From NCBI RefSeq assembly GCF_001486585.1, contig NZ_LN909044.1:186001-250000 (forward strand): a DNA stretch of 64,000 nucleotides. The letters run 5' to 3'. The stretch is from Paenibacillus senegalimassiliensis (GTDB taxonomy: Bacteria; Bacillota; Bacilli; Paenibacillales; Paenibacillaceae). Shown here piece after piece: positions 9,931 to 18,696 of this stretch (positions within the stretch are counted from its first letter, which is position 1; each line of letters opens with the position of its first letter). The translations under genes were made by a program, and so were the position numbers. Below the pieces are notes generated by a model, which worked only from the letters and a program-made list of their open reading frames with translations, did no database searches and was not told where the DNA came from.

Positions 9931-9958
9931 AATAACAGAGTTTAAATGACCTTATCAA
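9929..9958 (-). promoter_or_regulatory. Sigma-A promoter for CNNM gene
   Basis: On the minus strand TTGATA (9958-9953), an 18-base spacer and TATTAT (9934-9929). The last two bases of the -10 fall inside the 20-bp dyad that follows, so a bound protein would block open-complex formation or escape. Confidence 0.6.
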
Positions 9959-10048
9959 TCCTTCTCATGTCCTGATTTCGGGCAAAATACACCAAAAATG
10001 AACTTCTTGACGGTATTTTTCCCCGTTCATCCTAATTTAGCTTCTTCT

Positions 10049-10077
10049 TTGACTTTTTTTCTTCACCGTCGTAGGAT
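10049..10077 (+). promoter_or_regulatory. Sigma-A promoter for DUF1836 gene
   Basis: TTGACT, a 17-base spacer and TAGGAT, 34 bases before the start codon. The -10 shares its last two bases with the operator dyad. Confidence 0.6.
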
Positions 10078-10095
10078 AGGTTCATAAGAACTTAT
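10076..10095. promoter_or_regulatory. Operator dyad at DUF1836 promoter
   Basis: ATAGGTTC and GAACTTAT around ATAA. Read on the minus strand it matches the other dyad at 19 of 20 positions. It sits at the same offset relative to its -10 element, and ends 16 bases before the DUF1836 start codon. Confidence 0.7.
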
Positions 10096-10111
10096 TTGGA
10101 GGAATCTAAAT

Positions 10112-10891
10112 ATGGAAACATTCCATCTTACTCGCTGGGAAATGTCGCAACTCCTGCTAAGTTTGAACGGGCAGAGTGAAAAAGCTCCCAAAAACATCCT
10201 GCAGGAAGCCTGGGCCAAGTCCCACAGGGAACTTATTGAAGGCGGCCAATCCTTAGGAGCCTTTATCTCCACCGCCCTGCCTCCGATCTTTGAGAAGCTC
10301 ATGAATATGAATCCTTCTGATCTCGGGTTATCGCTTAATGATATTGTTTCCTTGGGATCTCAGATTGAATACAATCATTTTGCCTTGACCGCGGTGCAAA
10401 ATTGGGTGAAGCGTGACTTGAAGGAAATTATCGGTGCGCCAAAGCTAGGCAAGAAATACTCCATTGAACAGGCAGCTATCCTGTTCATCATTGAGGATTT
10501 ACGGGCTGCACTGGACCTGGAATCCATTCGGAAGCTGCTGCTCCTCATCTTCCATGACTTTGACGATCAAGCCAAGGATCTGATTAGTCCTATTGATTTA
10601 TATGCAGGCTACTCCCGTATCTTTGAAGAGCTCGATCAGAACAACGACCAGGTGCTCGATCTGCAGTCCAGCCATTTGAGCAAGGACAAGAAGCAGGACC
10701 ATCTTATGGAAACGATGATTAAGAAGAAGGCCGATGAGTTTGCCTCCAGTCTGCCAGGATTAAATTCGGAGCAGCAAGAGGCGGTCAGCAATACTCTCGT
10801 TATCGCTATGCTGTCCGTGCAGACGACTTATTTTCAAACTTTGGCCAAGCGGTTCCTGAATGCCTCCCTGTTCTTGCATAATTTAAGATAG
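10112..10891 (+). CDS. DUF1836 domain protein, putative HTH regulator
   Basis: 259 residues behind GGAGG. The N-terminal half fits DUF1836: FHLTRWEMSQLLLSL, then YNHFALTAVQNWVKRDLKEIIG and the MerR-like GKKYSIEQAAILFIIEDLRAALDLESIRKLL. The C-terminal half is helical without a recognised motif. DUF1836 proteins are poorly studied but contain a putative winged or MerR-like DNA-binding unit. The near-identical dyads at its own and the divergent CNNM promoter make it a good candidate autorepressor. That link is inference. Confidence 0.78.
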   Translation: METFHLTRWEMSQLLLSLNGQSEKAPKNILQEAWAKSHRELIEGGQSLGAFISTALPPIFEKLMNMNPSDLGLSLNDIVSLGSQIEYNHFALTAVQNWVKRDLKEIIGAPKLGKKYSIEQAAILFIIEDLRAALDLESIRKLLLLIFHDFDDQAKDLISPIDLYAGYSRIFEELDQNNDQVLDLQSSHLSKDKKQDHLMETMIKKKADEFASSLPGLNSEQQEAVSNTLVIAMLSVQTTYFQTLAKRFLNASLFLHNLR

Positions 10892-10958
10892 GGGTTCCCT
10901 ATCCGGCTTATGTGTTGTATACTTTACTGAAATCAAAATGCAGTATAACTTCATACCA

Positions 10959-11055
10959 TAGGTTTTCTAGGGTTCCGCGGTGAGGCGTCACCGGTCAGGT
11001 CCGAGAGAAAACGCACGCATAGCCGTGTACACGGAGGGATAAAAGCCCGGGAGGA
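10959..11055 (+). ncRNA. Guanidine-I (ykkC) riboswitch aptamer
   Basis: The conserved ykkC blocks appear in order: TCTAGGGTTCCG, GGTCCGAGAGAAAAC, ACACGGAGGGATAAAAGCCC and GGGAGG. The class binds guanidinium and turns on export or degradation genes. It sits about 85 bases before the SMR exporter pair, the classic target. Confidence 0.95.
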
Positions 11056-11090
11056 GCATCTGTTATTCAGGTGTTCTTTCCGGGCTTTAC
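11043..11090 (+). terminator. Guanidine-I riboswitch expression platform
   Basis: AAGCCCGG at the 3' end of the aptamer pairs with CCGGGCTT about 35 bases downstream, with a short U-rich tail. Ligand binding would sequester the left arm in the aptamer and prevent this terminator. Confidence 0.7.
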
Positions 11091-11138
11091 TTGTGTCTCT
11101 CCTGGGGAATACTGCATAAGCAAAGGAGTGTTAGAAGC

Positions 11139-11489
11139 GTGAACAAGCATTGGTTACTGGTCATTATTGCCGCCGCCTTTGAAGTCATGTGGGTCGCAGG
11201 TTTAAAGCACGCGGATAACGGACTGGAGTGGGCGCTTACGGCAGTAGCCATCATCATCAGCTTCGCCGGACTGCTATATGCAGGGAAAAAGTTGCCTACC
11301 AGCACCGTATACGCCATCTTCGTCGGGCTAGGAACAGCAGGAACCGTCATCACAGAAATGGTCTTGTTCGATGTACCCTTTAGCTGGGGCAAGGTCTGGC
11401 TGATCGTCTCGTTACTCGCAGGCATTATCGGGCTCAAGCTGGTAACGACAGATGGGGAAACGGAACAGAAGCGGGGTGAAGTGTCATGA
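11139..11489 (+). CDS. gdnC: SMR guanidinium exporter subunit (YkkC/GdnC type)
   Basis: 116 residues beginning at the GTG behind AAAGGAG. Four membrane helices are visible and the SMR glutamate lies in helix 1 ([16 protein letters not shown]); [17 protein letters not shown] is the helix 3 signature. It is paired with a second SMR gene by a 4-base overlap and controlled by a guanidine-I riboswitch. It should therefore act as one half of a heteromeric guanidinium/proton antiporter, as shown for YkkCD-type pairs. Confidence 0.92.
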   Translation: MNKHWLLVIIAAAFEVMWVAGLKHADNGLEWALTAVAIIISFAGLLYAGKKLPTSTVYAIFVGLGTAGTVITEMVLFDVPFSWGKVWLIVSLLAGIIGLKLVTTDGETEQKRGEVS

Positions 11490-11800
11490 GTTGGGTGGCT
11501 TTGATTTTTGCTGGGTGTTTTGAGGTTGTCGGAGTGATGGGCATTACACTGGTCAATCGAAAACCGTCGGTGCGCTCTTTCCTGACCATGGCTGGCGGAT
11601 TTGCATTGAGCTTTGTGCTCCTAGCCTTCGCGATGAAGGATATCTCCATGGGAACGGCTTACGCTATATGGACTGGTATTGGGACAGTGGGCGGCGCCTT
11701 GCTAGGGATGATTCTTTATGGAGAATCCAAAAGCCTGCTTCGGTTGTTCTTTATTGGGCTCATTCTTGCCTCGGTTATTGGACTCAAATTAATTGATTAA
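11486..11800 (+). CDS. gdnD: SMR guanidinium exporter subunit (YkkD/GdnD type)
   Basis: 104 residues, ATG overlapping the preceding stop (ATGA). Helix 1 carries [13 protein letters not shown] with the essential Glu and helix 3 carries [20 protein letters not shown]. Together with the upstream subunit it should form the membrane exporter for guanidinium. Translational coupling fits a stoichiometric heterodimer. Confidence 0.92.
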   Translation: MSWVALIFAGCFEVVGVMGITLVNRKPSVRSFLTMAGGFALSFVLLAFAMKDISMGTAYAIWTGIGTVGGALLGMILYGESKSLLRLFFIGLILASVIGLKLID

Positions 11801-11808
11801 TTATCATT

Positions 11809-11835
11809 AGAGAGCAGCCACAATGGCTGCTCTCT
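11809..11835 (+). terminator. Terminator after SMR pair
   Basis: A perfect 12-bp stem AGAGAGCAGCCA / TGGCTGCTCTCT around CAA just after gdnD. The U-tract is short (CCTTG), so termination may be partial. Confidence 0.65.
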
Positions 11836-11980
11836 CCTTGAAACCGCGAATTTGGCGACCGCATATTCAGGCGGGCATTCCCCTAAATTGGGTATTTACA
11901 GATTGAGAATTCCTTTACAGTAAGAAAAGGGATTGTATGATATAGTACAAGCTCATAATAAACCAAGGAGAGGAATTATA

Positions 11981-12487
11981 TTGGGCAAACGTTACGTCTT
12001 AACCTCGATCAGCCTCATCTTATTTGTGGCGATCATTGTTCTATCTGTTCAGCAATTTCAGCTTCGGCAGATACCGAAGGTGTATAACTTCACTGTAGAA
12101 ACCGATGATTTTCGCCTACAAGGCCTTGAATTTGTTGTTAACCGGAGCTCCAATTCCGTATACTTCACAGGACATAATCTGGAGGCCACCGGGGCAGATA
12201 GGCAGTTCGCAGGTATAGTCTACGGCATATCGATTGAAGATCAGATGATTTTGTCAGTAAATCAAGCCGACGATCCATTTACACTGCCAGATACCTATGA
12301 AGGGAAAAGGCACTACGATACCCGCTATCTGATGGAGAATGTCAAAGTGCGCGGACAGGATACCGTTTATATTGAAATCAAATATACCGTGAATGGGGTA
12401 GCCAAACATCTCAAGGGCAACGTAAAGCTAAACAGCTTGGTGAAGCCGTTCTCTTCCTCCGATCAGCAGAATATCATTCAGCTATAA
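11981..12487 (+). CDS. Membrane-anchored protein of unknown function
   Basis: 168 residues from TTG, chosen because AAGGAGAGG lies seven bases upstream; the frame is open further upstream without a ribosome site. One N-terminal membrane helix (TSISLILFVAIIVLSVQQF) is followed by an extracytoplasmic domain of about 140 residues rich in beta-type alternation (FRLQGLEFVVNRSSNSVYFTG). No family is recognised. Its last 14 bases overlap the convergent acetyltransferase gene. Confidence 0.65.
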   Translation: MGKRYVLTSISLILFVAIIVLSVQQFQLRQIPKVYNFTVETDDFRLQGLEFVVNRSSNSVYFTGHNLEATGADRQFAGIVYGISIEDQMILSVNQADDPFTLPDTYEGKRHYDTRYLMENVKVRGQDTVYIEIKYTVNGVAKHLKGNVKLNSLVKPFSSSDQQNIIQL

Positions 12488-13019
12488 CTATAGGCTTCTC
12501 ATATATCGTATAACCCTCCGGATGGCCTACGCAGGTATATCCACTGTTAGCATAAAAAGCATTGAGCGTCTCCACACTGGCTACACAGTCCAGACGTACC
12601 ATGCGCTTGCCAGGAAACTGCACGCCTGTACTGCACCAGTCCAGAATGTCTTGGCCTAGCCCCCGGCCAGCATACGCTCTTCGCACCGCTAACCGGTGCA
12701 AGTAGACAGCCTGATCCTGCGGAGAAGCCTTGTCTCCCCACAATTGCAAATCCCATGAGCTTGGCTGACGGAACAGCATAACCATACCCGCAATTTCAGC
12801 CTCTTGTTTAAATACAAATACATCGCCTCTACGAATGGCATCTACGGTACCGTGGGAATCCACTCCCTCCAGTATGCCCTCCCACTGTGTTGATCCGCGG
12901 CTTTGCAGCCATTCGGCCACTTCCGTCAGGAGAGCCATGACTTCCTCTGTCTCTTCCGGCATGGCTCTATTGACCTGAAATTCCCCATGGATGACGGGGA
13001 TATAATAATTTGGTTCCAT
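12474..13019 (-). CDS. GNAT family N-acetyltransferase
   Basis: 181 residues. The GNAT acetyl-CoA motif is visible as VYLHRLAVRRAYAGRGLGQDILDWC, with the Arg/Gly-rich pyrophosphate loop, and a C-terminal FYANSGYTCVGHPEGYTIYEK typical of the family's last strands. The acceptor substrate is not predictable. It is convergent with, and overlaps, the preceding membrane-protein gene. Confidence 0.88.
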   Translation of the reverse strand: MEPNYYIPVIHGEFQVNRAMPEETEEVMALLTEVAEWLQSRGSTQWEGILEGVDSHGTVDAIRRGDVFVFKQEAEIAGMVMLFRQPSSWDLQLWGDKASPQDQAVYLHRLAVRRAYAGRGLGQDILDWCSTGVQFPGKRMVRLDCVASVETLNAFYANSGYTCVGHPEGYTIYEKPIVIAE

Positions 13020-13198
13020 ATGGCCTCCACTCCCATTCTATTTTTTGCTGCCATCCAGCAGTATTTAGTTCAAAGCCTGTAGACCTACTTGTTCCATTTT
13101 AAGAAAATCATGATCTTCTGTATAGATGATTAGCCAAAAGAACAAACAATAAATCAGTACGAAAATATGTAGTATACTCATTAATACGGAGGTATTTC

Positions 13199-14017
13199 AT
13201 GAATGAATTTTTTTCAATAGGAGAAATCTCTAATTTATTTAATATTGATGTTCGTCTTTTACGCCATTACGATAAAATATCATTGTTAAAGCCTGAGTTT
13301 GTCAATCAAGAAAATGGCTATCGTTATTATTCAACTCGGCAATTTGAGCACCTGAATACCATTCATTATCTTCGCTCGCTAAATATGCCCCTTCCCAAAA
13401 TTCGTGAATTTCTTGAAAAGCGGGATGATGATAAAGTAATTGAAATTCTTTACGAGCAGAAAAAACAAGTGGAAGAACAACGAATACAACTGGATCGAAT
13501 AGAAAGAAAAATTAAAAATAGAATACAACAAATAGAAGACGCCTACCAGACAGAATATGACCTCATTATAGAACGTGAGCTAGAAGAAAGAAGGATTGCC
13601 ATCGTTAAGAAGGAGCTCCCCATCAACGACAATTTGGAGCATCCTATTCGTGAATTAGCAAGGCACAACTCTCTCCATGCAGCCATATTCCTTGGAAAAG
13701 TAGCTGCTTCTATCTCAAAAACAAATCTTGAAAAAGGAATTTTCGATACGTTCTCAGCGGTTTGCGTAGTCATTGAACCAGAGGATGAAATTAAAGGAAC
13801 CTTCCCTTCCCTGCCAGCGGGTAATTATCTTACTTTACGCTTTCGAGGTACGCACAAGGATGCTGAATGTTACTACGTTAAAATGATCCAGTACATGAAG
13901 CAACAAGGGTATCAGCTTGCGGGAGATTCGCTCGAATTTGCCCTTATTGATTACGGACTCACCAAAGATTCCTCGAAATTCACAACTGAAATACAAATTC
14001 CCTTCAAAAGATCTTGA
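13199..14017 (+). CDS. MerR-family regulator with GyrI-like effector domain
   Basis: 272 residues behind CGGAGGT. The N-terminus is a MerR winged helix (FSIGEISNLFNIDVRLLRHYD, then NGYRYYS). A coiled coil follows (about residues 75-120, Lys/Glu/Gln-rich) and then a GyrI/BmrR-like ligand pocket. BmrR relatives bind hydrophobic cations and activate efflux genes by realigning a long-spacer promoter. Codon use is AT-rich compared with neighbours, a hint of acquisition. A terminator separates it from the downstream gene, so its target is unclear. Confidence 0.88.
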   Translation: MNEFFSIGEISNLFNIDVRLLRHYDKISLLKPEFVNQENGYRYYSTRQFEHLNTIHYLRSLNMPLPKIREFLEKRDDDKVIEILYEQKKQVEEQRIQLDRIERKIKNRIQQIEDAYQTEYDLIIERELEERRIAIVKKELPINDNLEHPIRELARHNSLHAAIFLGKVAASISKTNLEKGIFDTFSAVCVVIEPEDEIKGTFPSLPAGNYLTLRFRGTHKDAECYYVKMIQYMKQQGYQLAGDSLEFALIDYGLTKDSSKFTTEIQIPFKRS

Positions 14018-14046
14018 CCCTCCAACTATTGGAGGGTTTATTTTTG
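14017..14046 (+). terminator. Terminator after MerR gene
   Basis: A 9-bp perfect stem ACCCTCCAA / TTGGAGGGT with a CTA loop, beginning at the stop codon and followed by TTATTTTTG. Confidence 0.85.
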
Positions 14047-14072
14047 TTCATATACACGAGGGAGGCTTGATT

Positions 14073-14750
14073 ATGATAGGTACTATTGTAAATACGGCTG
14101 CAATTGCGATAGGCAGCATAATTGGAGGCGGCATCAAGAAAGGTCTGGGAGAGAAATATCAAAATGCATTATATAATGCTATGGGATTGGCAGCTTGCGG
14201 TATTGGTATTAATGCTATCGTACAGACTATGCCAAAAAGCATTTACCCGGTTCTATTTATAGTCAGTCTGGCCATAGGTAGCTTGGCTGGTTTTGCTTTA
14301 AACCTGGATGAACGGTTTGATCGGCTTACAACCCGCTTCTCCAAAGCAAACCTTGGACAAGGCCTTTCCACTGCAATCATCATGTTTTGTATTGGAACAC
14401 TATCTATTCTGGGCCCTATGGAAAGTGCACTCCATGGAAACAACACTTACTTGTATACAAATGCTACTCTAGATTTCGTCACTTCATTAGTATTGGCATC
14501 CACCTATGGTATAGGCATTGCTGCCTCTGCAATAATATTATTTATATGGCAAGGAGGCATCTATCTTTTATCGGGACATCTATCCTTCTTTCTAACGAAT
14601 GATTTACTCAATGAGGTCTCCCTTGTCGGAGGATTCTTAATTTTAAGCTCAGGTCTCTCTATTCTGAAGATTAAGGACTGCAAGGCTATGAATATGCTCC
14701 CGTCCTTAGTAATTCCGATTCTGTGGTTTATTCTGATAGCAATAATATAA
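14073..14750 (+). CDS. DUF554 family membrane protein (YdfK-like)
   Basis: 225 residues from the ATG behind GAGGGAGG. It begins MIGTIVNTAAIAIGSIIGG and has about seven membrane segments with small-residue motifs (LAIGSLAGFALNLDERFD). This is the pattern of DUF554 putative transport proteins. No substrate is known for the family. The longer upstream frame overlaps the MerR gene and terminator and is rejected. Confidence 0.88.
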   Translation: MIGTIVNTAAIAIGSIIGGGIKKGLGEKYQNALYNAMGLAACGIGINAIVQTMPKSIYPVLFIVSLAIGSLAGFALNLDERFDRLTTRFSKANLGQGLSTAIIMFCIGTLSILGPMESALHGNNTYLYTNATLDFVTSLVLASTYGIGIAASAIILFIWQGGIYLLSGHLSFFLTNDLLNEVSLVGGFLILSSGLSILKIKDCKAMNMLPSLVIPILWFILIAII

Positions 14751-14760
14751 ACAGACAAAA

Positions 14761-14805
14761 AGCGAGGTGAACCCTGGGAGCCTTTGGCAACCCGTTCACC
14801 TCGCT
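14761..14805. terminator. Bidirectional terminator
   Basis: A 12-bp perfect stem AGCGAGGTGAAC / GTTCACCTCGCT with a 21-base loop between the convergent DUF554 and copper-amine-oxidase-N genes. An A-run lies on the left and a T-rich stretch on the right. Confidence 0.8.
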
Positions 14806-14812
14806 GTTATCT

Positions 14813-15682
14813 TTAATTTTTTAATTGTTGGGCTAGCTTGAGCACTTCAGCAAGCGGAGCGGCAGCCCCTTTATCACCAATTACAATGGCATCCTTCACG
14901 CCGTTAAATAGTGCCTTGAGATCCTCGTTTGCGCTACTATCCAACGATATCGTATACACCTCTTGTTCTCCTTGTTCCGGATAAACTTTGGCAAATGTAA
15001 TCATCCCTTTACCCAAATCAAAGGAATAGCTTTTCCCGGTGACGAATTCCGTATTTCCGGCATATCCCATTGCACCATTTGGCATCTTGAAGGTCAACTT
15101 CCCATTTTCCGTCTTCATATTATTTACGAAAAGCTGCTCAGCCAGATTGTTTTGTCCATCTTTCCACTTGAAATCGGTGTTGTACATATTATCATGTCCG
15201 GCAATCGGATCGGGTTCCCCCGTCTCCGCCTCTGTATAAATACTGACCAACAGCTTGGACTGATTCCACTCTACCTCGGCCCCAAGTGCTTCACTGACAA
15301 AGCGCAGCGGTACAAACACCCGGGATTCCTGGTCTCTAGCAGGCACGTCTAGTTTCACAATCACACCATCTACAGATGCGCTAACCGAATCAATTGGCAT
15401 TTGAACTGTCTTTCCATCCAGCTTGACGTAGACAATCCGCTCCTTCTGATTACCTACGGACTCCTTCTTATAATCGACCTTCGCCCCGAGCGCCTCGCTG
15501 ACGAAGCGAAGCGGCACTAACACTCGGTTATTTTCATAGAAAGGCTGCGCATCAGGGAACTTCAGGTCCTTATCATCCACTTGCACATTCACCGTAACCT
15601 TATTGGCAGATACCGCGGGAGCTATTAAGCCTAGTAACACGATGACGCTGCATAAAGCCAAAAGCAGTTTATGATTCTTCAT
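14813..15682 (-). CDS. Copper amine oxidase N-terminal domain protein
   Basis: 289 residues with a signal peptide (LLLALCSVIVLLGLIAPAVSA). It has two copies of the copper-amine-oxidase-N-like motif VPLRFVSEALGA, near residues 55 and 125, as in many Paenibacillus and Clostridium wall-associated proteins. Despite the name the domain has no oxidase activity and probably binds cell wall. The C-terminal 140 residues are of unknown function. It is secreted and monocistronic. Confidence 0.85.
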   Translation of the reverse strand: MKNHKLLLALCSVIVLLGLIAPAVSANKVTVNVQVDDKDLKFPDAQPFYENNRVLVPLRFVSEALGAKVDYKKESVGNQKERIVYVKLDGKTVQMPIDSVSASVDGVIVKLDVPARDQESRVFVPLRFVSEALGAEVEWNQSKLLVSIYTEAETGEPDPIAGHDNMYNTDFKWKDGQNNLAEQLFVNNMKTENGKLTFKMPNGAMGYAGNTEFVTGKSYSFDLGKGMITFAKVYPEQGEQEVYTISLDSSANEDLKALFNGVKDAIVIGDKGAAAPLAEVLKLAQQLKN

Positions 15683-15796
15683 GATCTATCACTCCTATAC
15701 CCTAAGCATATGATTTCCTTCCCCAAAAATCCAATTTCTATAACTATAGCAGTCCAGGTAATATATTCATAGATGATGTTTATAACCTTTTGGGCA

Positions 15797-15828
15797 AAAG
15801 AAAAAGAGCCTACTAAGTTCGTAGACTC
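15797..15828 (-). terminator. Terminator of the thiosulfate operon
   Basis: On the minus strand GAG-T-CTAC, a 7-base loop, GTAG-G-CTC, then TTTTTCTTT. It lies just past cysK. A homologous hairpin with a changed but still paired stem occurs at 22200-22222. Confidence 0.8.
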
Positions 15829-15855
15829 GCGGTAGTGATCTCTATTGAATGTCCT

Positions 15856-16785
15856 TTATTCTCCGAACAATCCCGGCATACTTAAGTAACGTTCTCCGGT
15901 ATCCGGGGCGATGCAAAGCACCCGCTTGCCGGGGCCAAGCCGCCTTGCTTCCTGAAGCGCCGCCCATACTGACGCCCCCGAAGATGGGCCCACGAGGATG
16001 CCCTCATATCGGGCCAAGTCGCGGGTTGTCTGTAGCGCGTTGTCATCGGCAACCTGAATAATCTCATCATAAATATCCGTATTCAAAATGCCAGGAATAA
16101 AGCCAGGACTGGTCCCTACCAGCTTATGAGGACCCGGCACTCCCCCGGACAACACCGGCGAGCCCTGCGGCTCCACTACCAGAATGCGAATATCGGGAAG
16201 CTGCTCGCGCAGAGCTTCTCCCGTCCCGGTGATCGTCCCTCCGGTTCCTGCGGTAGCAACAAACGCATCCAGCTTCCCGTCCAACTGCTCCAAAATTTCC
16301 GGAGCTGTCGTAAGACGGTGAATTTGCGGATTAGCTTCATTTTCAAATTGCTGCGGAATGAAGCTTCCGGGAATTGATTCATGCAATTCCAGAGCTTTGC
16401 TGATTGCCCCAGGCATACGCTCGGCCGCCGGAGTGAGCACAACTTGCGCACCGTAAGCCTTAAGCAAATTGATCCGCTCTTTGGTCATATTATCAGGCAT
16501 GACCAGAATTGCAGGGTAGCCCTTCGCGGCTGCATTCATAGCAAGTCCGATGCCGGTATTACCGCTGGTTGGTTCAATAATGACGGAGCCGGGCTTCAGC
16601 TTCCCCTGCCGTTCCGCTTCCGCAATTAGGTTGAAGGCGGCCCGATCCTTGACGCTTCCGCTGGGATTAAAGTATTCCAGCTTGACGTAGACCTCAGCAT
16701 CCTGCTCGCCAACCAGACGATTCAGCCTGACGGCCGGCGTATCTCCTATCAGTTCATAAATAGATGCAACGACTTTTCTCCCCAT
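15856..16785 (-). CDS. cysK: Cysteine synthase A
   Basis: 309 residues. The PLP lysine is in NPSGSVKDRAAFN (Lys46) and the substrate loop TSGNTG follows at about residue 73. The phosphate-binding GTGGTITG and late GPSSGASVWAAL are also present. The enzyme makes cysteine from O-acetylserine and sulfide; some family members also accept thiosulfate. It is the last gene of an operon with a thiosulfate importer and sulfur-transfer proteins, so it is likely the point where imported sulfur enters cysteine. Confidence 0.93.
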   Translation of the reverse strand: MGRKVVASIYELIGDTPAVRLNRLVGEQDAEVYVKLEYFNPSGSVKDRAAFNLIAEAERQGKLKPGSVIIEPTSGNTGIGLAMNAAAKGYPAILVMPDNMTKERINLLKAYGAQVVLTPAAERMPGAISKALELHESIPGSFIPQQFENEANPQIHRLTTAPEILEQLDGKLDAFVATAGTGGTITGTGEALREQLPDIRILVVEPQGSPVLSGGVPGPHKLVGTSPGFIPGILNTDIYDEIIQVADDNALQTTRDLARYEGILVGPSSGASVWAALQEARRLGPGKRVLCIAPDTGERYLSMPGLFGE

Positions 16786-16791
16786 CTTCTG

Positions 16792-17922
16792 TCATCCCTC
16801 CAGGTCTGTATCCCGATAAAAGAGCATCATCGGCATCTTGTAAACATACGCAATAACAACGAATATACCAAGCATCATGCCGACGATGACAAGCAGGCTG
16901 CTGACCGATAGGCCGCCAATCCCTGTAATCACGTTGGCGATATTGCACCCCGGTGCAATGCGGGAAGCCACACCCATTAACAGGCCGCCAATGACGGCAT
17001 GTGGTATTCGGGAAAGCCTCGGTATACGCAGCTTGAAAGAACGGCTAAGCAACGCGGCTGTAAATGCCCCAACAACAAGGAATATGATCAGGATCTCCTC
17101 CGGCCCGATACCGATTCTGGGAAAATTGGCAAACAAACCGTTTAGATAGGTGTTGTTGAGCACGATTTCCTCACCTGCAACCAGCGATAATGCCGTTGCT
17201 GCGACACGGGTCTGCGGACCGGTAATTCCGAAGTTGGACAACACGGCGAATTGAATGGTTGCTAGAAGTCCGATCAACACCGCCACCAGGCGAATATCCC
17301 AATGCGACTGTCTCAACGGATTCTTCTTCCAATCGGTGAAGGTAGCCTTGAAGCCTTGGAAGAACGCCTTAACTCCATACTTCCTGAAAGCGAGCAGGAC
17401 CATCCCCCCTACCAGCAGCAATGGAATCACCACCGGATGAAGCGGCAAGGAGAAGAAGGTATAGCCGGACTCCGAGATGGTCAGCGGTTGGATGAAGTAG
17501 TCTCTGGCCCACGGATCGTAGATAAAAGCAAAGATTAAATTGCCGATCATGGCGAACAGGAGCACAATCCAGAACTGAACATATCCCATTCCACAGCGGT
17601 ACAATGTCCCCGAGCCACACCCCCCGGCCATGGTCATGCCAATCCCGAACAGGAGTCCCCCAATCAGGTTGGCACCCCCGATAGGCACCGTCCATACATC
17701 TGCAACTCCGCGAATTCCCAGGCTGAGCACAATTGCCCAGCCTACCAGGGACACAGCGATCAGCACGAGTACGCCATGCAAAATCCGGGTGTCCCGTACC
17801 GTAATCCAATCGCGAATGGAAGCCGTGAAGCAAAAGTCAGCCTTTTGCAACAGAAAACCATACAGAAAGCCAAAGACTCCAGCTATGATAAACGTATCGA
17901 TGGTAAAGGTCATTATGATCAT
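16792..17922 (-). CDS. tsuA: YeeE/YedE family thiosulfate importer (TsuA-like)
   Basis: 376 residues with about nine or ten membrane helices. Conserved cysteines lie in KADFCFTASIRDW, MAGGCGSGTLYRCG and IAPGCNIANVITG; in TsuA such cysteines relay thiosulfate through the membrane. Family and context (TusA-like, rhodanese and cysteine-synthase genes) agree on thiosulfate uptake. The start is uncertain between the first ATG and one three codons later because the ribosome site is weak. Confidence 0.88.
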   Translation of the reverse strand: MIIMTFTIDTFIIAGVFGFLYGFLLQKADFCFTASIRDWITVRDTRILHGVLVLIAVSLVGWAIVLSLGIRGVADVWTVPIGGANLIGGLLFGIGMTMAGGCGSGTLYRCGMGYVQFWIVLLFAMIGNLIFAFIYDPWARDYFIQPLTISESGYTFFSLPLHPVVIPLLLVGGMVLLAFRKYGVKAFFQGFKATFTDWKKNPLRQSHWDIRLVAVLIGLLATIQFAVLSNFGITGPQTRVAATALSLVAGEEIVLNNTYLNGLFANFPRIGIGPEEILIIFLVVGAFTAALLSRSFKLRIPRLSRIPHAVIGGLLMGVASRIAPGCNIANVITGIGGLSVSSLLVIVGMMLGIFVVIAYVYKMPMMLFYRDTDLEG

Positions 17923-17969
17923 CCGTTTCGTGTAAAAGTTTGATTTACCGGGACGAGCTAAATTTCAGT

Positions 17970-18677
17970 TCAGATTACAGGCTGAAAGTTAAACCACTCA
18001 TTGAGCCAAATAGACAGCACAGACAGCTTGTCTAAGAGCAGCAACACACCGAACACAATAAATATTCCGCCGCCTACTCTGGACAATATCCCGGTAATTT
18101 TCGACCACTTTTTAAAGAAGGAATAGAACAAAGCGAAGCCTAGAAAAGGAATTGTAAAGCCGGAGATGTACACCAGCATCAGCAACATTCCCCTGTCCGG
18201 CTCCGAGGCGGACAAACCCACAATGGAACTCAGCATCGGACCAATGCAAGGCGTCCAGCCTGCGGCAAAACCAATGCCCAGAATAAAAGAACCGGCATAA
18301 CTTCCGGTCCTTCCGGTTATATTCAACCTGTGCTCACGCAAAAGCCATGAGGGAGAGATCAGTCCAAGCAAGATAAATCCCATAATCAGCATGAGTAGTC
18401 CGCTGCCTATTCGCAGTTCCGTCTGGTACTCCATGAACAGGCGTCCTATAAAGCTGGCCGAATACCCTAAAGCTAAATAAATGACAGAAATTCCGCATAC
18501 AAACAGCAAGGTGTGGATAATAACTTTAATTCTCAGGCCACTACGCTGTCCCCCCTGAAGCGTACCTACCTCCAAACCGGTAATTCTGGAGAGATAGACA
18601 GGGACGAGCGGGAGCATGCAAGGCGAAAAAAAGGAGAGTAACCCGGCGGTACCTGCTAAAGCCAGTTGAACGAACAC
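17970..18677 (-). CDS. CcdA/DsbD-like thiol-disulfide transporter
   Basis: 235 residues from GTG behind GGGGAG. Six membrane helices are visible and the redox cysteine pair lies in FFSPCMLPLVP (Cys20) and GWTPCIGPML (Cys144). CcdA proteins carry electrons from thioredoxin across the membrane to extracytoplasmic thioredoxin-like partners. The TlpA-like lipoprotein encoded just upstream is the obvious partner. In this operon the pair may keep thiosulfate-handling proteins reduced. Confidence 0.9.
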   Translation of the reverse strand: MFVQLALAGTAGLLSFFSPCMLPLVPVYLSRITGLEVGTLQGGQRSGLRIKVIIHTLLFVCGISVIYLALGYSASFIGRLFMEYQTELRIGSGLLMLIMGFILLGLISPSWLLREHRLNITGRTGSYAGSFILGIGFAAGWTPCIGPMLSSIVGLSASEPDRGMLLMLVYISGFTIPFLGFALFYSFFKKWSKITGILSRVGGGIFIVFGVLLLLDKLSVLSIWLNEWFNFQPVI

Positions 18678-18696
18678 CCGCCATCTCCCCTTTCCG

